Position numbers and translations under genes: made by a program
Assembly (NCBI RefSeq): GCF_019599145.1
Contig: NZ_CP080647.1
Coordinates: 3,100,001-3,164,000 of the forward strand
DNA: 64,000 nucleotides
Direction: 5' to 3'
From: Streptomyces akebiae
Lineage (GTDB): Bacteria; Actinomycetota; Actinomycetes; Streptomycetales; Streptomycetaceae
The notes under the pieces: model-generated
The model's input: the letters and a program-made list of their open reading frames with translations, nothing else
Told to the model about the DNA's origin: nothing
The model's database searches: none
In this document: positions 41,081 through 51,610 of the stretch, piece after piece
How the letters are laid out: each line of letters opens with the position of its first letter
Position numbering within the stretch: the stretch's first letter is position 1

Positions 41081-41112
41081 GGCGCCCGCGGGTGTGCTCA
41101 CCCGCGGGCGCC
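41081..41112. promoter_or_regulatory. Intercistronic stem-loop within the transporter operon
   Basis: GGCGCCCGCGGGTG (41081-41094) pairs perfectly with 41099-41112 around a TGCT loop. It lies between the binding-protein stop and the OppB-like start. Such hairpins commonly stabilise the upstream message or partly terminate, giving more binding protein than permease; that role is inferred here. Confidence 0.6.
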
Positions 41113-41136
41113 AATGCCTTCACCTGCCTTCCGGGG

Positions 41137-42894
41137 CTACTTCTTTTCCTTGACACCGATGTTGAGGTAGTCGTACTGACCGCTGAAGGCCGAGGACGAC
41201 ACCAGGTTGGTGGCGTACGGCGAGCGGTACAGCAGGACCTTGAAGTAGGTCAGCGGCACGATGGCGGCCTGCTCCATGACCTTCTTGTCGACCTCGGTGT
41301 ACGCGGCGGTGCGGGCGGCCTCGTCGGTGTTGCCGATCGCGTCGTCGAGCAGCTTGTTGATCGCGGGGTCGTCCAGCTCGGACAGGTTGGTGTTGCCGGC
41401 CTGGCCGATGGCCTTGCCGTGCACGATCTGCTGCAGGAAGCCGTAGCCGGTGGGCCAGTCGGCGCCCCACTGCATCATGATGAGGCCGATGTTGTTCTTC
41501 TTGTTGAACTTCGGCACACCCGCGTAGTCGGAGAAGTACTTGCCCGACGGGTACTGCTTGATGTCGGCCTCGATGCCGACCTTCTTCAGCGCCTCGACGA
41601 TCGCGGTGGCCGCGTCGACCTCGCCCTGACGGTCGGTGCGGGCCGAGATGGAGGTCTTGAAGCCGCCCTCCTTGCCGCAGGCCTTCAGGTGCTCCTTGGC
41701 CTTGGTGACGTCACCCTTGTTGTCCGGGGTGGCGTACGTGTCGGCCTTCTCGTAGCCCGAGACGTCGGTGGGCAGGACGGTGGAGGCGATGTCACCGCGG
41801 ATCGGGCCGCCCATGGCGGTCTGCACGGCGGTCTTGTCGATCGCGTACTGCACGGCCTTGCGGCACTCGACGTTGTCGAACGGCGCCACCTTGGTGTTGA
41901 TCGCCGTGTAGACGAGACGGCCGCCGAGCGCGTTGTCCGTGTTGGCCAGCTGGTCCTTGTCCTTGAGGACCTGGGCCTGGGTCTGGGCGTCGACACCGGT
42001 GCCCTGGATGTCGATCATGGTGTCGCCGGACATGACGTCCTTGTCGATGGTGGCCTTGTTGACCTTCAGGTTCACCACGATCTTTTCCGGGTACTGCTTG
42101 CGCAGCGGGTCCGTCTTGGCGTCCCACTCCGGGTTGCGGACGAGGACGATCTGCTTGCCCTCCTCGTACTTCTCGAACTTGTACGAGCCGGTCGACACGA
42201 CCTTCTTCGTGTAGTCGACGCCGGTGTCCTTGGCCCGCGGCACCGCGGCCGTCTGCGGCATGCTCGCCAGATAGTCGAAGTCGGCGAAGGGCTTGTTGAG
42301 CTTGAAGACGACGGTGTTGTCGTCCGGCGTCTCGATGGACGCGATGCCCGCCTCGTCCTTGTCCTTGTACGGGCCCTTGTACTTGTCCCCGCCGGCCAGC
42401 AGCTGCTGGAAGTAGTTGGGGCCCGAGGAGAGCACGTCACGCGCGAAGTTCGAGCGCTCGACCGCGTACTTGACGTCCTTCGAGGTGACAACGGTGCCGT
42501 CCTCGAACTTGACGCCCTGGCGGATCTTGTACGTCCAGGTCTTGCCGCCGTCGCTCGGCGTGCCCGCGCTCTCGGCCAGGTCGGGGACGAGCTCGTTGCC
42601 CGCCTCGCCCGCGCCGGGCTTGAACGTCATCAGCGGACGCGCGTAGAGGCGGCTGAAGTTGAAGCCGTACGCGTAGTACATGTTGCCCGGGTCGAGGGAC
42701 TCGGGGGCGTCGGAGCTGGCGTAGGTGACCGTGCCGCCCTTCGCCGTGGACTCGTTCACGACACCCTTGGTCGCGGCGTTGGCGCCGGCGCCCTTGGGTG
42801 CGTCGTCCGTGCCGTCATCCGCCTTGCTGCACGCGGACAGAAGCAGTCCGGCGGCGCTCGCAACCGCGACCGCGGCCATTGCTGACCTTCGCAT
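41137..42894 (-). CDS. Peptide ABC transporter substrate-binding lipoprotein
   Basis: 585 residues. Lipoprotein signal MRRSAMAAVAVASAAGLLLS followed by the lipidated Cys in SAC. The SBP family 5 (DppA/OppA) pattern is seen: GGTVTYASSDAPESLDPGNM, WTYKIRQGVKFEDGTVVTSK, DVKYAVERS and ECRKAVQYAIDKTAV. It captures peptides outside the membrane for the two permeases. Second gene of the operon, which reads permease C, binding protein, permease B, ATPase D, ATPase F. The arrangement recalls BldK-type importers. Confidence 0.93.
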   Translation of the reverse strand: MRRSAMAAVAVASAAGLLLSACSKADDGTDDAPKGAGANAATKGVVNESTAKGGTVTYASSDAPESLDPGNMYYAYGFNFSRLYARPLMTFKPGAGEAGNELVPDLAESAGTPSDGGKTWTYKIRQGVKFEDGTVVTSKDVKYAVERSNFARDVLSSGPNYFQQLLAGGDKYKGPYKDKDEAGIASIETPDDNTVVFKLNKPFADFDYLASMPQTAAVPRAKDTGVDYTKKVVSTGSYKFEKYEEGKQIVLVRNPEWDAKTDPLRKQYPEKIVVNLKVNKATIDKDVMSGDTMIDIQGTGVDAQTQAQVLKDKDQLANTDNALGGRLVYTAINTKVAPFDNVECRKAVQYAIDKTAVQTAMGGPIRGDIASTVLPTDVSGYEKADTYATPDNKGDVTKAKEHLKACGKEGGFKTSISARTDRQGEVDAATAIVEALKKVGIEADIKQYPSGKYFSDYAGVPKFNKKNNIGLIMMQWGADWPTGYGFLQQIVHGKAIGQAGNTNLSELDDPAINKLLDDAIGNTDEAARTAAYTEVDKKVMEQAAIVPLTYFKVLLYRSPYATNLVSSSAFSGQYDYLNIGVKEKK

Positions 42895-42951
42895 GATGGT
42901 CGGTTTCCCCTTCGTAGTTGGACAGTTGTGTGGGACGACAGACCGCAGACG

Positions 42952-43950
42952 TCAGCGGCTGCGGGGGTCGAGGGCGTCCCGGAGGCCGTCACCGAGGAGG
43001 TTGAAGGCCAGCACCGTGATGAAGATCGCGAGGCCGGGAACGATCATGTACTGCGGGTCGACCTGGAAGTAGTCGACCGCGTCGTTGAGCATTCCGCCCC
43101 AGGAGGCCTGCGGCGGCTGGATCCCGACACCGAGGAAGCTGAGCGACGCCTCGAAGATGATGTTGGTCGGGATGAGCAGCGTCGAGTAGACGATGATCGG
43201 GGCGACGAGGTTGGGCAGCAGTTCCTTGAACAGGACGTACGGCCCGCCGGCGCCCATCCCCCGCGAGGCGTCGATGAACTCCCGCTCGCGCAGCGCCAGA
43301 GTCTGACCGCGCACGATGCGCCCCATGTACGGCCAGTTGAAGAAGCCGATGACGAAGATGAGCACCGAAATGTGCAGCGGAAGCCCTTTGAGGCCGAAGG
43401 CGCCACCCTGGAGCGTCGCGGAGATGGCGATGGCGAAGAGCAGCAGCGGGAACGCCAGGAAGGTGTCCATCAGCCGGCTCACGATCGTGTCGACCCGGCC
43501 GCCGTAGTAGCCGGCGACGAGGCCGAGCACCACTCCGATGGCGTTGGACAGGATCGTCGCGCCGAAGGCCACGACCAGGGAGACCCAGGAGCCCTCAAGA
43601 ATGCGGGCGAGGATGTCACGGCCGAACTTGGGGTCGACTCCGAGCGGGTGGTCCCAGCTCATCCCGCCGAAGTCGCCTTTGGGCAGGGATGTGTTGGCGT
43701 CGATCAGGTCCTGGTTGAAGGTGTTGGGGTCGAGCCCCAGCATCGCCTGCAGCGGCCGGGAGAGCGCCGCGATCAGGATCAGCAGGACGACGATGACACC
43801 GCCGGCGACCGCCACCTTGTCGCGCTTGAAGCGGGTCCAGGCGATCTGGCCGAGCGAACGGCCCTCGATCTTCTTGGCCTCGACACCTTCCAGCACGGCT
43901 TCGGGCTGTGCCTCGGCCTGCGATCCGGTTGTCTCAATGGGTGCGGTCAT
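42952..43950 (-). CDS. Oligopeptide ABC transporter permease (OppC-like)
   Basis: 332 residues. Cytoplasmic N-terminus, then VAVAGGVIVVLLILIAALSR and five more segments. The BPD loop is EREFIDASRGMGAGGPYVLF near residue 235. ATG 43950 with GAGGG just upstream. First gene of the operon; promoter expected in the 43951-44266 gap. Confidence 0.93.
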   Translation of the reverse strand: MTAPIETTGSQAEAQPEAVLEGVEAKKIEGRSLGQIAWTRFKRDKVAVAGGVIVVLLILIAALSRPLQAMLGLDPNTFNQDLIDANTSLPKGDFGGMSWDHPLGVDPKFGRDILARILEGSWVSLVVAFGATILSNAIGVVLGLVAGYYGGRVDTIVSRLMDTFLAFPLLLFAIAISATLQGGAFGLKGLPLHISVLIFVIGFFNWPYMGRIVRGQTLALREREFIDASRGMGAGGPYVLFKELLPNLVAPIIVYSTLLIPTNIIFEASLSFLGVGIQPPQASWGGMLNDAVDYFQVDPQYMIVPGLAIFITVLAFNLLGDGLRDALDPRSR

Positions 43951-44266
43951 CGTCCCTCGTGCTTGCCCGTGCCGGTGGTTGCCGACTGTGCCTGGCGGCC
44001 GCCCGGGTCTGCGGTGCGGTCCGTCACCACTGCTGCTCTCTTGCTCTGTGACTACTGATGGGTACGAGAGGAGGTACGGCACCGAACTTCACCGCATGAA
44101 CAGCGTGTTCGCCGGATCCCCCCATCGCTCTGGGGGAGTCTTCAACGGTCGCGCGATCAGGCACCAGACTTGACGGCGAATGTATGCGCAACCGTGATGT
44201 GGCCAGCAGGGTTCCGCTATGCGGACGTGACGCTCTGTTGAGCGGTGGAAACCACGCTCACCCGGC
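43951..44266. other. Intergenic region upstream of the peptide transporter operon
   Basis: About 316 bp with no convincing gene. It contains a short hairpin, CCCCC/GGGGG around 8 nt at about 44116-44133, of a sort frequent in Streptomyces intergenic DNA. The transporter promoter must lie here, but I cannot pick reliable -35/-10 boxes. Confidence 0.5.
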
Positions 44267-45052
44267 TCAGTAGCCGCCCGGGTAGCCGTACCCGCCCGCC
44301 GCCGGGGCCTGGGCGGGCGCCGCGTGGGCCTCGCGGTCGTAGAAGGGGCGGGCGCCCGCGCGCAGCCACATGGCGACCGGGTCGTACTCGTCGGACATGG
44401 CGACGGTGGAGACGGGCAGACCGTCCGGGACCGCGCCGATGGACTGCTGCATCATCGCCCGCACCGAGTCGACGGCCTGCGGCGAGGTGTCGTACACGTC
44501 GAGGCCGATGGCCAGGTACGGTGCGCCGAGCGCGGGCTGCACCCAGGCGCGGCGCAGTGAGCGCACGGCGGGCGTGCGGTGGGCGTTCTGGGTCAGCAGG
44601 GCGTAGAACTGCGGGATCTCGATGGCCGGCTCGGACAGCCTGAGCGGCCCCGCGGGCTGCCGCTCCAGGCCGGTGGCGATACGGCGCAGGTCGAGCCAGG
44701 GGATGCCGACGCCGCCGCCCGGCGCGTGCGGGTTGAGCCAGAGGCCGTAGTGGTCGGGGTAGAGGGTGCGGGCCACGTCGAGGCCGTCGACGACCTCGTA
44801 ACTGCGGTTCCAGCCACTGGCGGAGAGCTCCTGGGCGGAGGTCACGCACGGGGCGTAGTTGAACCCGTCGACCTCCATGTTCCCGTACTGGGCGTCCGGG
44901 GACCCCGCCTGGCCGTGCCAGAGCAGCATCCAGATCTGGCCGGAGGACGGGGTGGCCAGGGCACGCAGCAGCGCCTCGTAGGCGTCGTAACGCCCGGGCG
45001 TCACCTGGCGCAGCATGTGCTCGACCTGCCCGGTGGCGATGCTGCCGCTCAC
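44267..45052 (-). CDS. SseB-like protein (enhanced serine sensitivity family), copy 1
   Basis: 261 residues from GTG 45052, with AAGGA 8 nt upstream. Soluble, with SseB N- and C-terminal domain features: TPSSGQIWMLLWHGQAGSPD, DGFNYAPCVTSAQELSASGW, PAIEIPQFYALLTQNAHRTP and the final AMWLRAGARPFYDRE. The end is Gly/Tyr-rich (GGYGYPGGY). In E. coli SseB overproduction or loss alters serine sensitivity; the biochemical role is unknown. It follows a second SseB-like gene by about 155 bp and sits close to the glycine/serine genes. Confidence 0.8.
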   Translation of the reverse strand: MSGSIATGQVEHMLRQVTPGRYDAYEALLRALATPSSGQIWMLLWHGQAGSPDAQYGNMEVDGFNYAPCVTSAQELSASGWNRSYEVVDGLDVARTLYPDHYGLWLNPHAPGGGVGIPWLDLRRIATGLERQPAGPLRLSEPAIEIPQFYALLTQNAHRTPAVRSLRRAWVQPALGAPYLAIGLDVYDTSPQAVDSVRAMMQQSIGAVPDGLPVSTVAMSDEYDPVAMWLRAGARPFYDREAHAAPAQAPAAGGYGYPGGY

Positions 45053-45164
45053 GTTGGCCGTCCTTCGTGTTGGACCCTGGTTATAGGAGACAGCTTAGGT
45101 GGTGTGCCGGTTGAGCCGGTCAGGGCTCGGAGGTTGACGTGCGTCGCGGGGTGCGGGCTCGTTG

Positions 45165-45205
45165 TGGCTGGTCGCGCCGTTCCCCGCGCCCCTTCGCGGC
45201 GCGCT
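45165..45205. repeat. Half copy of the dispersed repeat element
   Basis: GTGGCTGGTCGCGCCGTTCC followed by CCGCGCCCCTTCGCGGCGCG matches one arm of the two larger inverted repeats (20268-20402 and 26385-26511), with small changes. It lies between the two SseB-like genes and may terminate the upstream one. Confidence 0.6.
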
Positions 45206-45207
45206 GA

Positions 45208-45984
45208 TCAGTACCCCTGCTGATAGAAGGGCCGTACCTTTTCGCGGAGCCAGTCGCCGACCGGGTCCTGGGCCACGTCCAGGAAGACCATGTTGACGGG
45301 CCAGGGGACGGGGACCTTGGTGAGGGCCCGGCCGAGGGCGGCGAGGGGGAGGGCGCGGTCGGCCTCCCAGGAGGCCAGTTCGACGCCGATGAACATGACG
45401 GGGTCGGCGGTCTCGATGGTGGCGAGGCAGCGACGGGCGCAGAGGACGACTCCGGTTCCGGCGAACTCGGCGGAGGCCGCGGCCAGGAAGTCCACCGGGT
45501 CGTCCTGCCAGTCCGGTTCGAAGAGGCGCACGCGGGCACCGCTCGCCGATCCGTCCAGCGGGGTCCGGCCGGCCCGGCACAGCTCGGCCACCGCGGGCGG
45601 CGGCAGCGGGATGCCCACGACGCCGTCGGGGTTCAGGGCGAGCCCGATCTGCGGGGGCAGACCCCGCGCGAACTCGACGGCGGGGGCGATCGTGTACGAC
45701 ATGTGGTTGCCGACGACCTGACGGAACTGCTCCTCGGAGCTGAAGACCGGCACATACGCCTGCCCGTCGAACTCCATCGTCGGCAGGTCGAGCTGACCGC
45801 TCTGCGGGCCGCCGCCCTCCGGCAGCGGCACCCAGACGAAGCTGCGGGCCAGCACCTCCACGATCCGCGCCCCGGCCTGGGGCACCCCGAGCGAGGCGGA
45901 CAGCACCTCCTCCAGCTCGTTGCCGGGCCATCCGCCGTGCCCATGGGGATACGCCTGTGCCGGGAAGTCCGCCGGGAAGTCCAT
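45208..45984 (-). CDS. SseB-like protein, copy 2
   Basis: 258 residues. Full two-domain SseB organisation: a GNELEEVLSASLGVPQAGAR N-terminus, VPVFSSEEQFRQVVG, GLALNPDGVVGIPLPPPAV, then a C-terminal domain ending GDWLREKVRPFYQQGY, which parallels the WLRAGARPFYDRE end of copy 1. The two are therefore diverged paralogs. It starts about 70 bp after the P-loop kinase gene on the same strand, so the three may be one transcription unit. Confidence 0.8.
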   Translation of the reverse strand: MDFPADFPAQAYPHGHGGWPGNELEEVLSASLGVPQAGARIVEVLARSFVWVPLPEGGGPQSGQLDLPTMEFDGQAYVPVFSSEEQFRQVVGNHMSYTIAPAVEFARGLPPQIGLALNPDGVVGIPLPPPAVAELCRAGRTPLDGSASGARVRLFEPDWQDDPVDFLAAASAEFAGTGVVLCARRCLATIETADPVMFIGVELASWEADRALPLAALGRALTKVPVPWPVNMVFLDVAQDPVGDWLREKVRPFYQQGY

Positions 45985-46056
45985 CTGCTGCCTACCGCTT
46001 TGCTCCGTGATGCTGTTGTCCCTGCACCTTAATTGCTCCCGGGGCGGGCGCGCCCT

Positions 46057-46752
46057 TCAGGAGCGCGGGAAGTCGATCCGCTTCAGGACATCGGCGGCGG
46101 CCCGGTCGATGAGCACGGCCGCCCCGCACCCCTGCGGCAGCCTCCCCTTCTCCACCGCACGCAGCAATCGGGTCATGGCCCCCCGGTGCCGCGCGAACGC
46201 GTAGCGGGAGACGCCCCGGCCGCGCTCCCGTTGTCCGTCCCGGGCCTCACCGGGAGTGACGTCGAGCAACAGCAGGTGAAGGGTGCCGCCCCGGCGGCGG
46301 GCTTCGCGGGCGAGCCAGCTTCGCACCCACGCCTGCGTCCCGCAGTCGTGCACGACGACGCCCTCCCCCGAGCGGAGGGCGCGTCGCAGCCCCGCGTAGT
46401 GCGCGAGGCGCACGAAGGGGCGGTACAACGCGTACGGCAGATGACGGGCGAAGCGGGCGTCGAAGCGGTCGCGCGTGTCCTGGGAGTCGATGCGGACGCC
46501 GGGCACTGTCCGCCGCATCAGTGTCGACTTGCCGCTGCCGGGGAGCCCGGTGACCACCACCAGGTCGTCCGGCCCGAAGGACAGCTCGTGGGGACTGCGC
46601 CCCGAACGCGCCCGGAGGTCGCGGACGACCGCCCTCGGGAACGGGCCGCACGCCGCGCCGGCCGGTGCGACGGGCTGCTTGGGCATGGCGATGCCCGAGG
46701 TCGTCGCGTACGCCGTGGTCCTGTTCACCGTGATCGTCCTCCCCAGGGGCAT
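46057..46752 (-). CDS. P-loop kinase/ATPase of the zeta-toxin-like or AAA_33 group
   Basis: 231 residues. Walker A VVVTGLPGSGKSTLMRRTVP at about 65-84, then VRIDSQDTRDRFDAR, a GEGVVVHDCGTQAWVRSWLA middle strand and LHLLLLDVTPGEARDGQRER, the layout of small nucleoside or zeta-toxin-like kinases. Substrate unknown. It sits divergent from the riboswitch-gcvT unit and upstream of the two SseB-like genes. Confidence 0.75.
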   Translation of the reverse strand: MPLGRTITVNRTTAYATTSGIAMPKQPVAPAGAACGPFPRAVVRDLRARSGRSPHELSFGPDDLVVVTGLPGSGKSTLMRRTVPGVRIDSQDTRDRFDARFARHLPYALYRPFVRLAHYAGLRRALRSGEGVVVHDCGTQAWVRSWLAREARRRGGTLHLLLLDVTPGEARDGQRERGRGVSRYAFARHRGAMTRLLRAVEKGRLPQGCGAAVLIDRAAADVLKRIDFPRS

Positions 46753-46954
46753 GGAGGTCCCATCCCCACAGACCGTAAAGAAAAGGTAATGCCCGATCCC
46801 TCCTGATTCAGTCCTCGTATTGCCACAAGAGTGCTACGGACCGCTGTGTCTGCCTGTGCTCCGTCGTTCCCCACCTCTGAAAGGTCCCCCTGCCGCCCCG
46901 CGTCGATGCGTGCAATGATGTGCGCGCCAACTGCATACCGGCCGCTTGAATCCG

Positions 46955-47168
46955 CGCGGGAGAGCTCCCAGCAGTCGATCGCTGGGGCGCCGAAGGAGCA
47001 AGTCCCTCCCTTGAATCTCTCAGGCCCAGATACCGCGTGGGCGAGGCACATCTGAAAAGCGGGCCGTACCCCTCTTCCGCGGGGGCGGCTCCACCCACGG
47101 TGCAAGTCACGACCACCGGTACGTACGGTCGTGGTGAACCTCTCAGGTTCCGATGACAGATGGGGAGG
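46955..47168 (+). promoter_or_regulatory. Tandem glycine riboswitch upstream of gcvT
   Basis: Two consecutive aptamers. The first has GCGCGGGAGAGCTCC (46955), GGCGCCGAAGGAGCAAG (about 46986-47002) and GAATCTCTCAGGC (about 47013-47025). The second has GGTGCAAGTC (about 47099), GAACCTCTCAGG (47137-47148) and CCGATGACAGATGGGGAGG (about 47150-47168). These match the conserved glycine-aptamer cores. It ends about 45 nt before the gcvT start. Glycine binding is expected to switch on the cleavage gene. Confidence 0.93.
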
Positions 47169-47212
47169 ACTTTCCTCGCCTGTCGCCTGTCATGCCCTGG
47201 GAGCAGAATCCG

Positions 47213-48340
47213 ATGAGCAGCAGCCCCACCACTGGACCGCGCCGGACCGCGCTCGATGCCCTGCATCGCTCGCTCGGTGCGACGATGACCGACTTCGCGG
47301 GCTGGGACATGCCCCTGCGCTACGGCTCCGAGCGGGACGAGCACACCGCCGTCCGCACGAGGGCCGGCCTCTTCGACCTGTCCCACATGGGTGAGATCAC
47401 CGTCACCGGCCCGCGGGCCGCCGCGCTGCTGGACCACGCGCTCGTCGGCAACATCGGCGGTGTGAAGACCGGCCGCGCCCGCTACACCATGATCTGCCGC
47501 GAGGACGGCGGCATCCTCGACGACCTGATCGTCTACCGGCTGGCGGACACGGAGTACCTCGTCGTCGCGAACGCCTCCAACGCCCAGGTGGTGCTGGACG
47601 CGCTCGTGGAGCGTTCCGCCGGGTTCGACGCCGAGGTGCGGGACGACCGGGACGCCTACGCCCTGCTGGCCGTGCAGGGCCCCGAGTCGCCCGGGATCCT
47701 GGCCTCGCTCACCGACGCCGACCTCGACGGGCTGAAGTACTACGCGGGGCTGCCGGGCACGGTCGCCGGGGTTCCCGCGCTGATCGCGCGCACCGGGTAC
47801 ACCGGCGAGGACGGCTTCGAGCTGTTCGTGAAGCCGGAGCACGCCGTCGAGCTGTGGCAGGCGCTGACCAAGGCGGGCGAGGGCGCCGGGCTGGTGCCCT
47901 GCGGGCTGTCCTGCCGGGACACGCTGCGCCTGGAGGCGGGCATGCCGCTGTACGGGCACGAGTTGTCGACCGCGCTGACGCCCTTCGACGCCGGCCTCGG
48001 TCGGGTCGTGAAGTTCGAGAAGGAGGGCGACTTCGTGGGCCGCACCGCCCTGCGCGAGGCCCTCGAGAACCTCAACCACGAGCCGCCTCGCGTCCTGGTC
48101 GGCCTGATCGCCGAGGGCCGCCGGGTCCCGCGCGCCGGGTACCCGGTGGTCGCCGACGGCAAGGTGATCGGCGAGGTCACCTCGGGCGCCCCCTCCCCCA
48201 CCCTCGGGAAGCCGATCGCGATGGCGTACGTCGACGCCGAGCACTCGGCGCCGGGCACCGCCGGTGTGGGCGTGGACATCCGGGGCAGCCACGAGCCGTA
48301 CGAGGTCGTGGCGCTGCCCTTCTACAAGCGGCAGAAGTGA
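47213..48340 (+). CDS. gcvT: Glycine cleavage system T protein (aminomethyltransferase)
   Basis: 375 residues. Transfers the methylene of glycine from the lipoyl arm of GcvH to tetrahydrofolate, releasing ammonia. Motifs: TDFAGWDMPLRYGSERDEHT, FDLSHMGEITVTGP, ARYTMICREDGGILDDLIVY and RTGYTGEDGFELFV. ATG 47213 has GGGAG about 8 nt upstream; ATG 47192 in frame is less likely. First gene after the glycine riboswitch. gcvP, the decarboxylase, is not in the window. Confidence 0.95.
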   Translation: MSSSPTTGPRRTALDALHRSLGATMTDFAGWDMPLRYGSERDEHTAVRTRAGLFDLSHMGEITVTGPRAAALLDHALVGNIGGVKTGRARYTMICREDGGILDDLIVYRLADTEYLVVANASNAQVVLDALVERSAGFDAEVRDDRDAYALLAVQGPESPGILASLTDADLDGLKYYAGLPGTVAGVPALIARTGYTGEDGFELFVKPEHAVELWQALTKAGEGAGLVPCGLSCRDTLRLEAGMPLYGHELSTALTPFDAGLGRVVKFEKEGDFVGRTALREALENLNHEPPRVLVGLIAEGRRVPRAGYPVVADGKVIGEVTSGAPSPTLGKPIAMAYVDAEHSAPGTAGVGVDIRGSHEPYEVVALPFYKRQK

Positions 48341-48474
48341 CACCGTCGTAGTCGTTCGAAAGCGGCGGCCGTGCGCGTGCCGGCAGTGACGCTCGGCACA
48401 TCCGTGCTGCTCAACAACGGTTTCAGCAGTCCCCCATTCATCACCACTCCCCCGCGTACAGGAGAATTCAGGCC

Positions 48475-48852
48475 ATGAGCAACCCCCAGCAGCTGCGCTA
48501 CAGCAAGGAGCACGAGTGGCTGTCGGTCGCCGAGGACGGCGTCTCGACGGTCGGCATCACGGAGTTCGCGGCGAACGCGCTCGGCGATGTCGTCTACGCC
48601 CAGCTCCCCGAGGTGGGCTCCACCGTGACCGCGGGCGAGACCTGCGGCGAACTGGAGTCCACGAAGTCGGTCAGCGACCTGTACTCGCCGGTCTCCGGTG
48701 AGATCACCGAGATCAACGAGGACGTCGTCAACGACCCGTCGCTGGTGAACACCGCCCCGTTCGAGGGCGGGTGGCTGTTCAAGGTACGCGTCGCGGAGGA
48801 GCCGGACGATCTGCTCTCCGCCGACGAGTACGTCGCCCACACCGCCGGCTGA
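48475..48852 (+). CDS. gcvH: Glycine cleavage system H protein
   Basis: 125 residues. Carries the lipoyl-lysine arm: the modified Lys is in [19 protein letters not shown] near residue 63. Preceded by AGGAGAATTC and 134 bp downstream of gcvT, with no obvious terminator between. glyA follows after 18 nt, so gcvH and glyA are one unit. Confidence 0.95.
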   Translation: MSNPQQLRYSKEHEWLSVAEDGVSTVGITEFAANALGDVVYAQLPEVGSTVTAGETCGELESTKSVSDLYSPVSGEITEINEDVVNDPSLVNTAPFEGGWLFKVRVAEEPDDLLSADEYVAHTAG

Positions 48853-48870
48853 GAAGACGAGGTCGTACGC

Positions 48871-50133
48871 ATGTCGCTTCTGAACACGCCCCTGCACGAG
48901 CTGGACCCGGACGTCGCCGCCGCCGTCGACGCCGAGCTGCACCGTCAGCAGTCCACCCTGGAGATGATCGCCTCGGAGAACTTCGCTCCGGTGGCGGTCA
49001 TGGAGGCCCAGGGCTCGGTGCTGACCAACAAGTACGCCGAGGGCTACCCGGGCCGCCGCTACTACGGCGGCTGCGAGCACGTCGACGTCGCCGAGCAGAT
49101 CGCCATCGAGCGGGTCAAGGACCTCTTCGGTGCCGAGTACGCCAACGTCCAGCCGCACTCCGGGGCCTCCGCCAACCAGGCCGCGCTGTTCGCGCTGGCC
49201 TCCCCCGGCGACACCATCCTCGGCCTGGACCTCGCGCACGGCGGCCACCTCACCCACGGGATGCGGCTGAACTTCTCCGGCAAGCAGTTCAACGTGGTCG
49301 CCTACCACGTGGACGACGCCGGACTCGTCGACATGGCCGAGGTCGAGCGGCTCGCCAAGGAGCACCGCCCGAAGGTGATCATCGCGGGCTGGTCGGCGTA
49401 CCCCCGTCAGCTGGACTTCGCCGCCTTCCGCCGGATCGCCGACGAGGTCGGGGCGTACCTGTGGGTGGACATGGCGCACTTCGCGGGCCTGGTCGCGGCC
49501 GGACTGCACCCCAACCCGGTCGAGTACGCGGACGTGGTCACCTCCACGACGCACAAGACGCTCGGCGGACCGCGCGGCGGCATCATCCTCGCCAGGAAGG
49601 ACTTCGCGAAGAAGCTCAACTCCTCCGTCTTCCCCGGCTTCCAGGGCGGCCCGCTGGAGCACGTCATCGCGGCGAAGGCGGTGTCCTTCAAGGTCGCGGC
49701 GAGCGAGGAGTTCAAGGAGCGCCAGCGCCGTACGGTCGAGGGCGCGCGGATCCTCGCCGAGCGCCTGACGGCCGCCGACGCCCGCGCGGCCGGCGTCGAC
49801 GTGCTGTCCGGCGGCACGGACGTGCACCTGATCCTGGTCGACCTGCGCGCCTCCGAGCTGGACGGGCAGCAGGCCGAGGACCGCCTCCACGAGGTCGGCA
49901 TCACGGTCAACCGCAACGCCGTCCCCAACGACCCCCGCCCGCCCATGGTCACCTCCGGCCTGCGCATCGGCACACCGGCTCTGGCGACGCGCGGCTTCAC
50001 GGCCGAGGACTTCACCGAGGTCGCCGACGTCATCGCCGAGGCGCTGAAGCCCGCCTACGACGCGGAGGCGCTGAAGACCCGGGTCAAGGCACTCGCCGAC
50101 AAGCACCCGCTGTACCCGGGCCTGGGGAAGTAA
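48871..50133 (+). CDS. glyA: Serine hydroxymethyltransferase
   Basis: 420 residues. PLP enzyme interconverting serine and glycine with tetrahydrofolate. PLP lysine in [15 protein letters not shown] near residue 230; [20 protein letters not shown] and [12 protein letters not shown] are diagnostic. GAGG 8 nt before the ATG. Works with GcvT and GcvH: one carbon of glycine is released to folate and used here to make serine from another glycine. Confidence 0.96.
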   Translation: MSLLNTPLHELDPDVAAAVDAELHRQQSTLEMIASENFAPVAVMEAQGSVLTNKYAEGYPGRRYYGGCEHVDVAEQIAIERVKDLFGAEYANVQPHSGASANQAALFALASPGDTILGLDLAHGGHLTHGMRLNFSGKQFNVVAYHVDDAGLVDMAEVERLAKEHRPKVIIAGWSAYPRQLDFAAFRRIADEVGAYLWVDMAHFAGLVAAGLHPNPVEYADVVTSTTHKTLGGPRGGIILARKDFAKKLNSSVFPGFQGGPLEHVIAAKAVSFKVAASEEFKERQRRTVEGARILAERLTAADARAAGVDVLSGGTDVHLILVDLRASELDGQQAEDRLHEVGITVNRNAVPNDPRPPMVTSGLRIGTPALATRGFTAEDFTEVADVIAEALKPAYDAEALKTRVKALADKHPLYPGLGK

Positions 50134-50167
50134 CCCGGGGTTCACCCGTCGGCAGTCCCGCTTTCCG

Positions 50168-50205
50168 GGGGCACCGCGCACACTGGGCAGTGAGCGCGGT
50201 GCCCC
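50168..50205 (+). terminator. Compound hairpin between glyA and sdaA
   Basis: GGGGCACCGCGC (50168-50179) pairs perfectly with GCGCGGTGCCCC (50194-50205), and an inner CACTG/CAGTG stem closes the loop to GG. It ends only 37 nt before sdaA. It could be a terminator or a partial one that reduces sdaA expression relative to glyA. Confidence 0.7.
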
Positions 50206-50242
50206 ACCCCCCGCACCACCTCCCCCGTTCTGAGGAGTCACC

Positions 50243-51610
<1,368 letters not shown>

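Noticed and set aside
40018..42885. A 955-codon plus-strand frame across the OppB-like and binding-protein genes
   Set aside because: Spans two real antisense genes and their hairpin; no plausible protein.
37719..43950. Calling the importer bldK
   Set aside because: Architecture fits bldK-type importers, but substrate and locus identity cannot be judged from this sequence alone.
44116..44133. Terminator in the gap before the transporter operon
   Set aside because: The 5-bp stem is too short, and no gene ends immediately before it.
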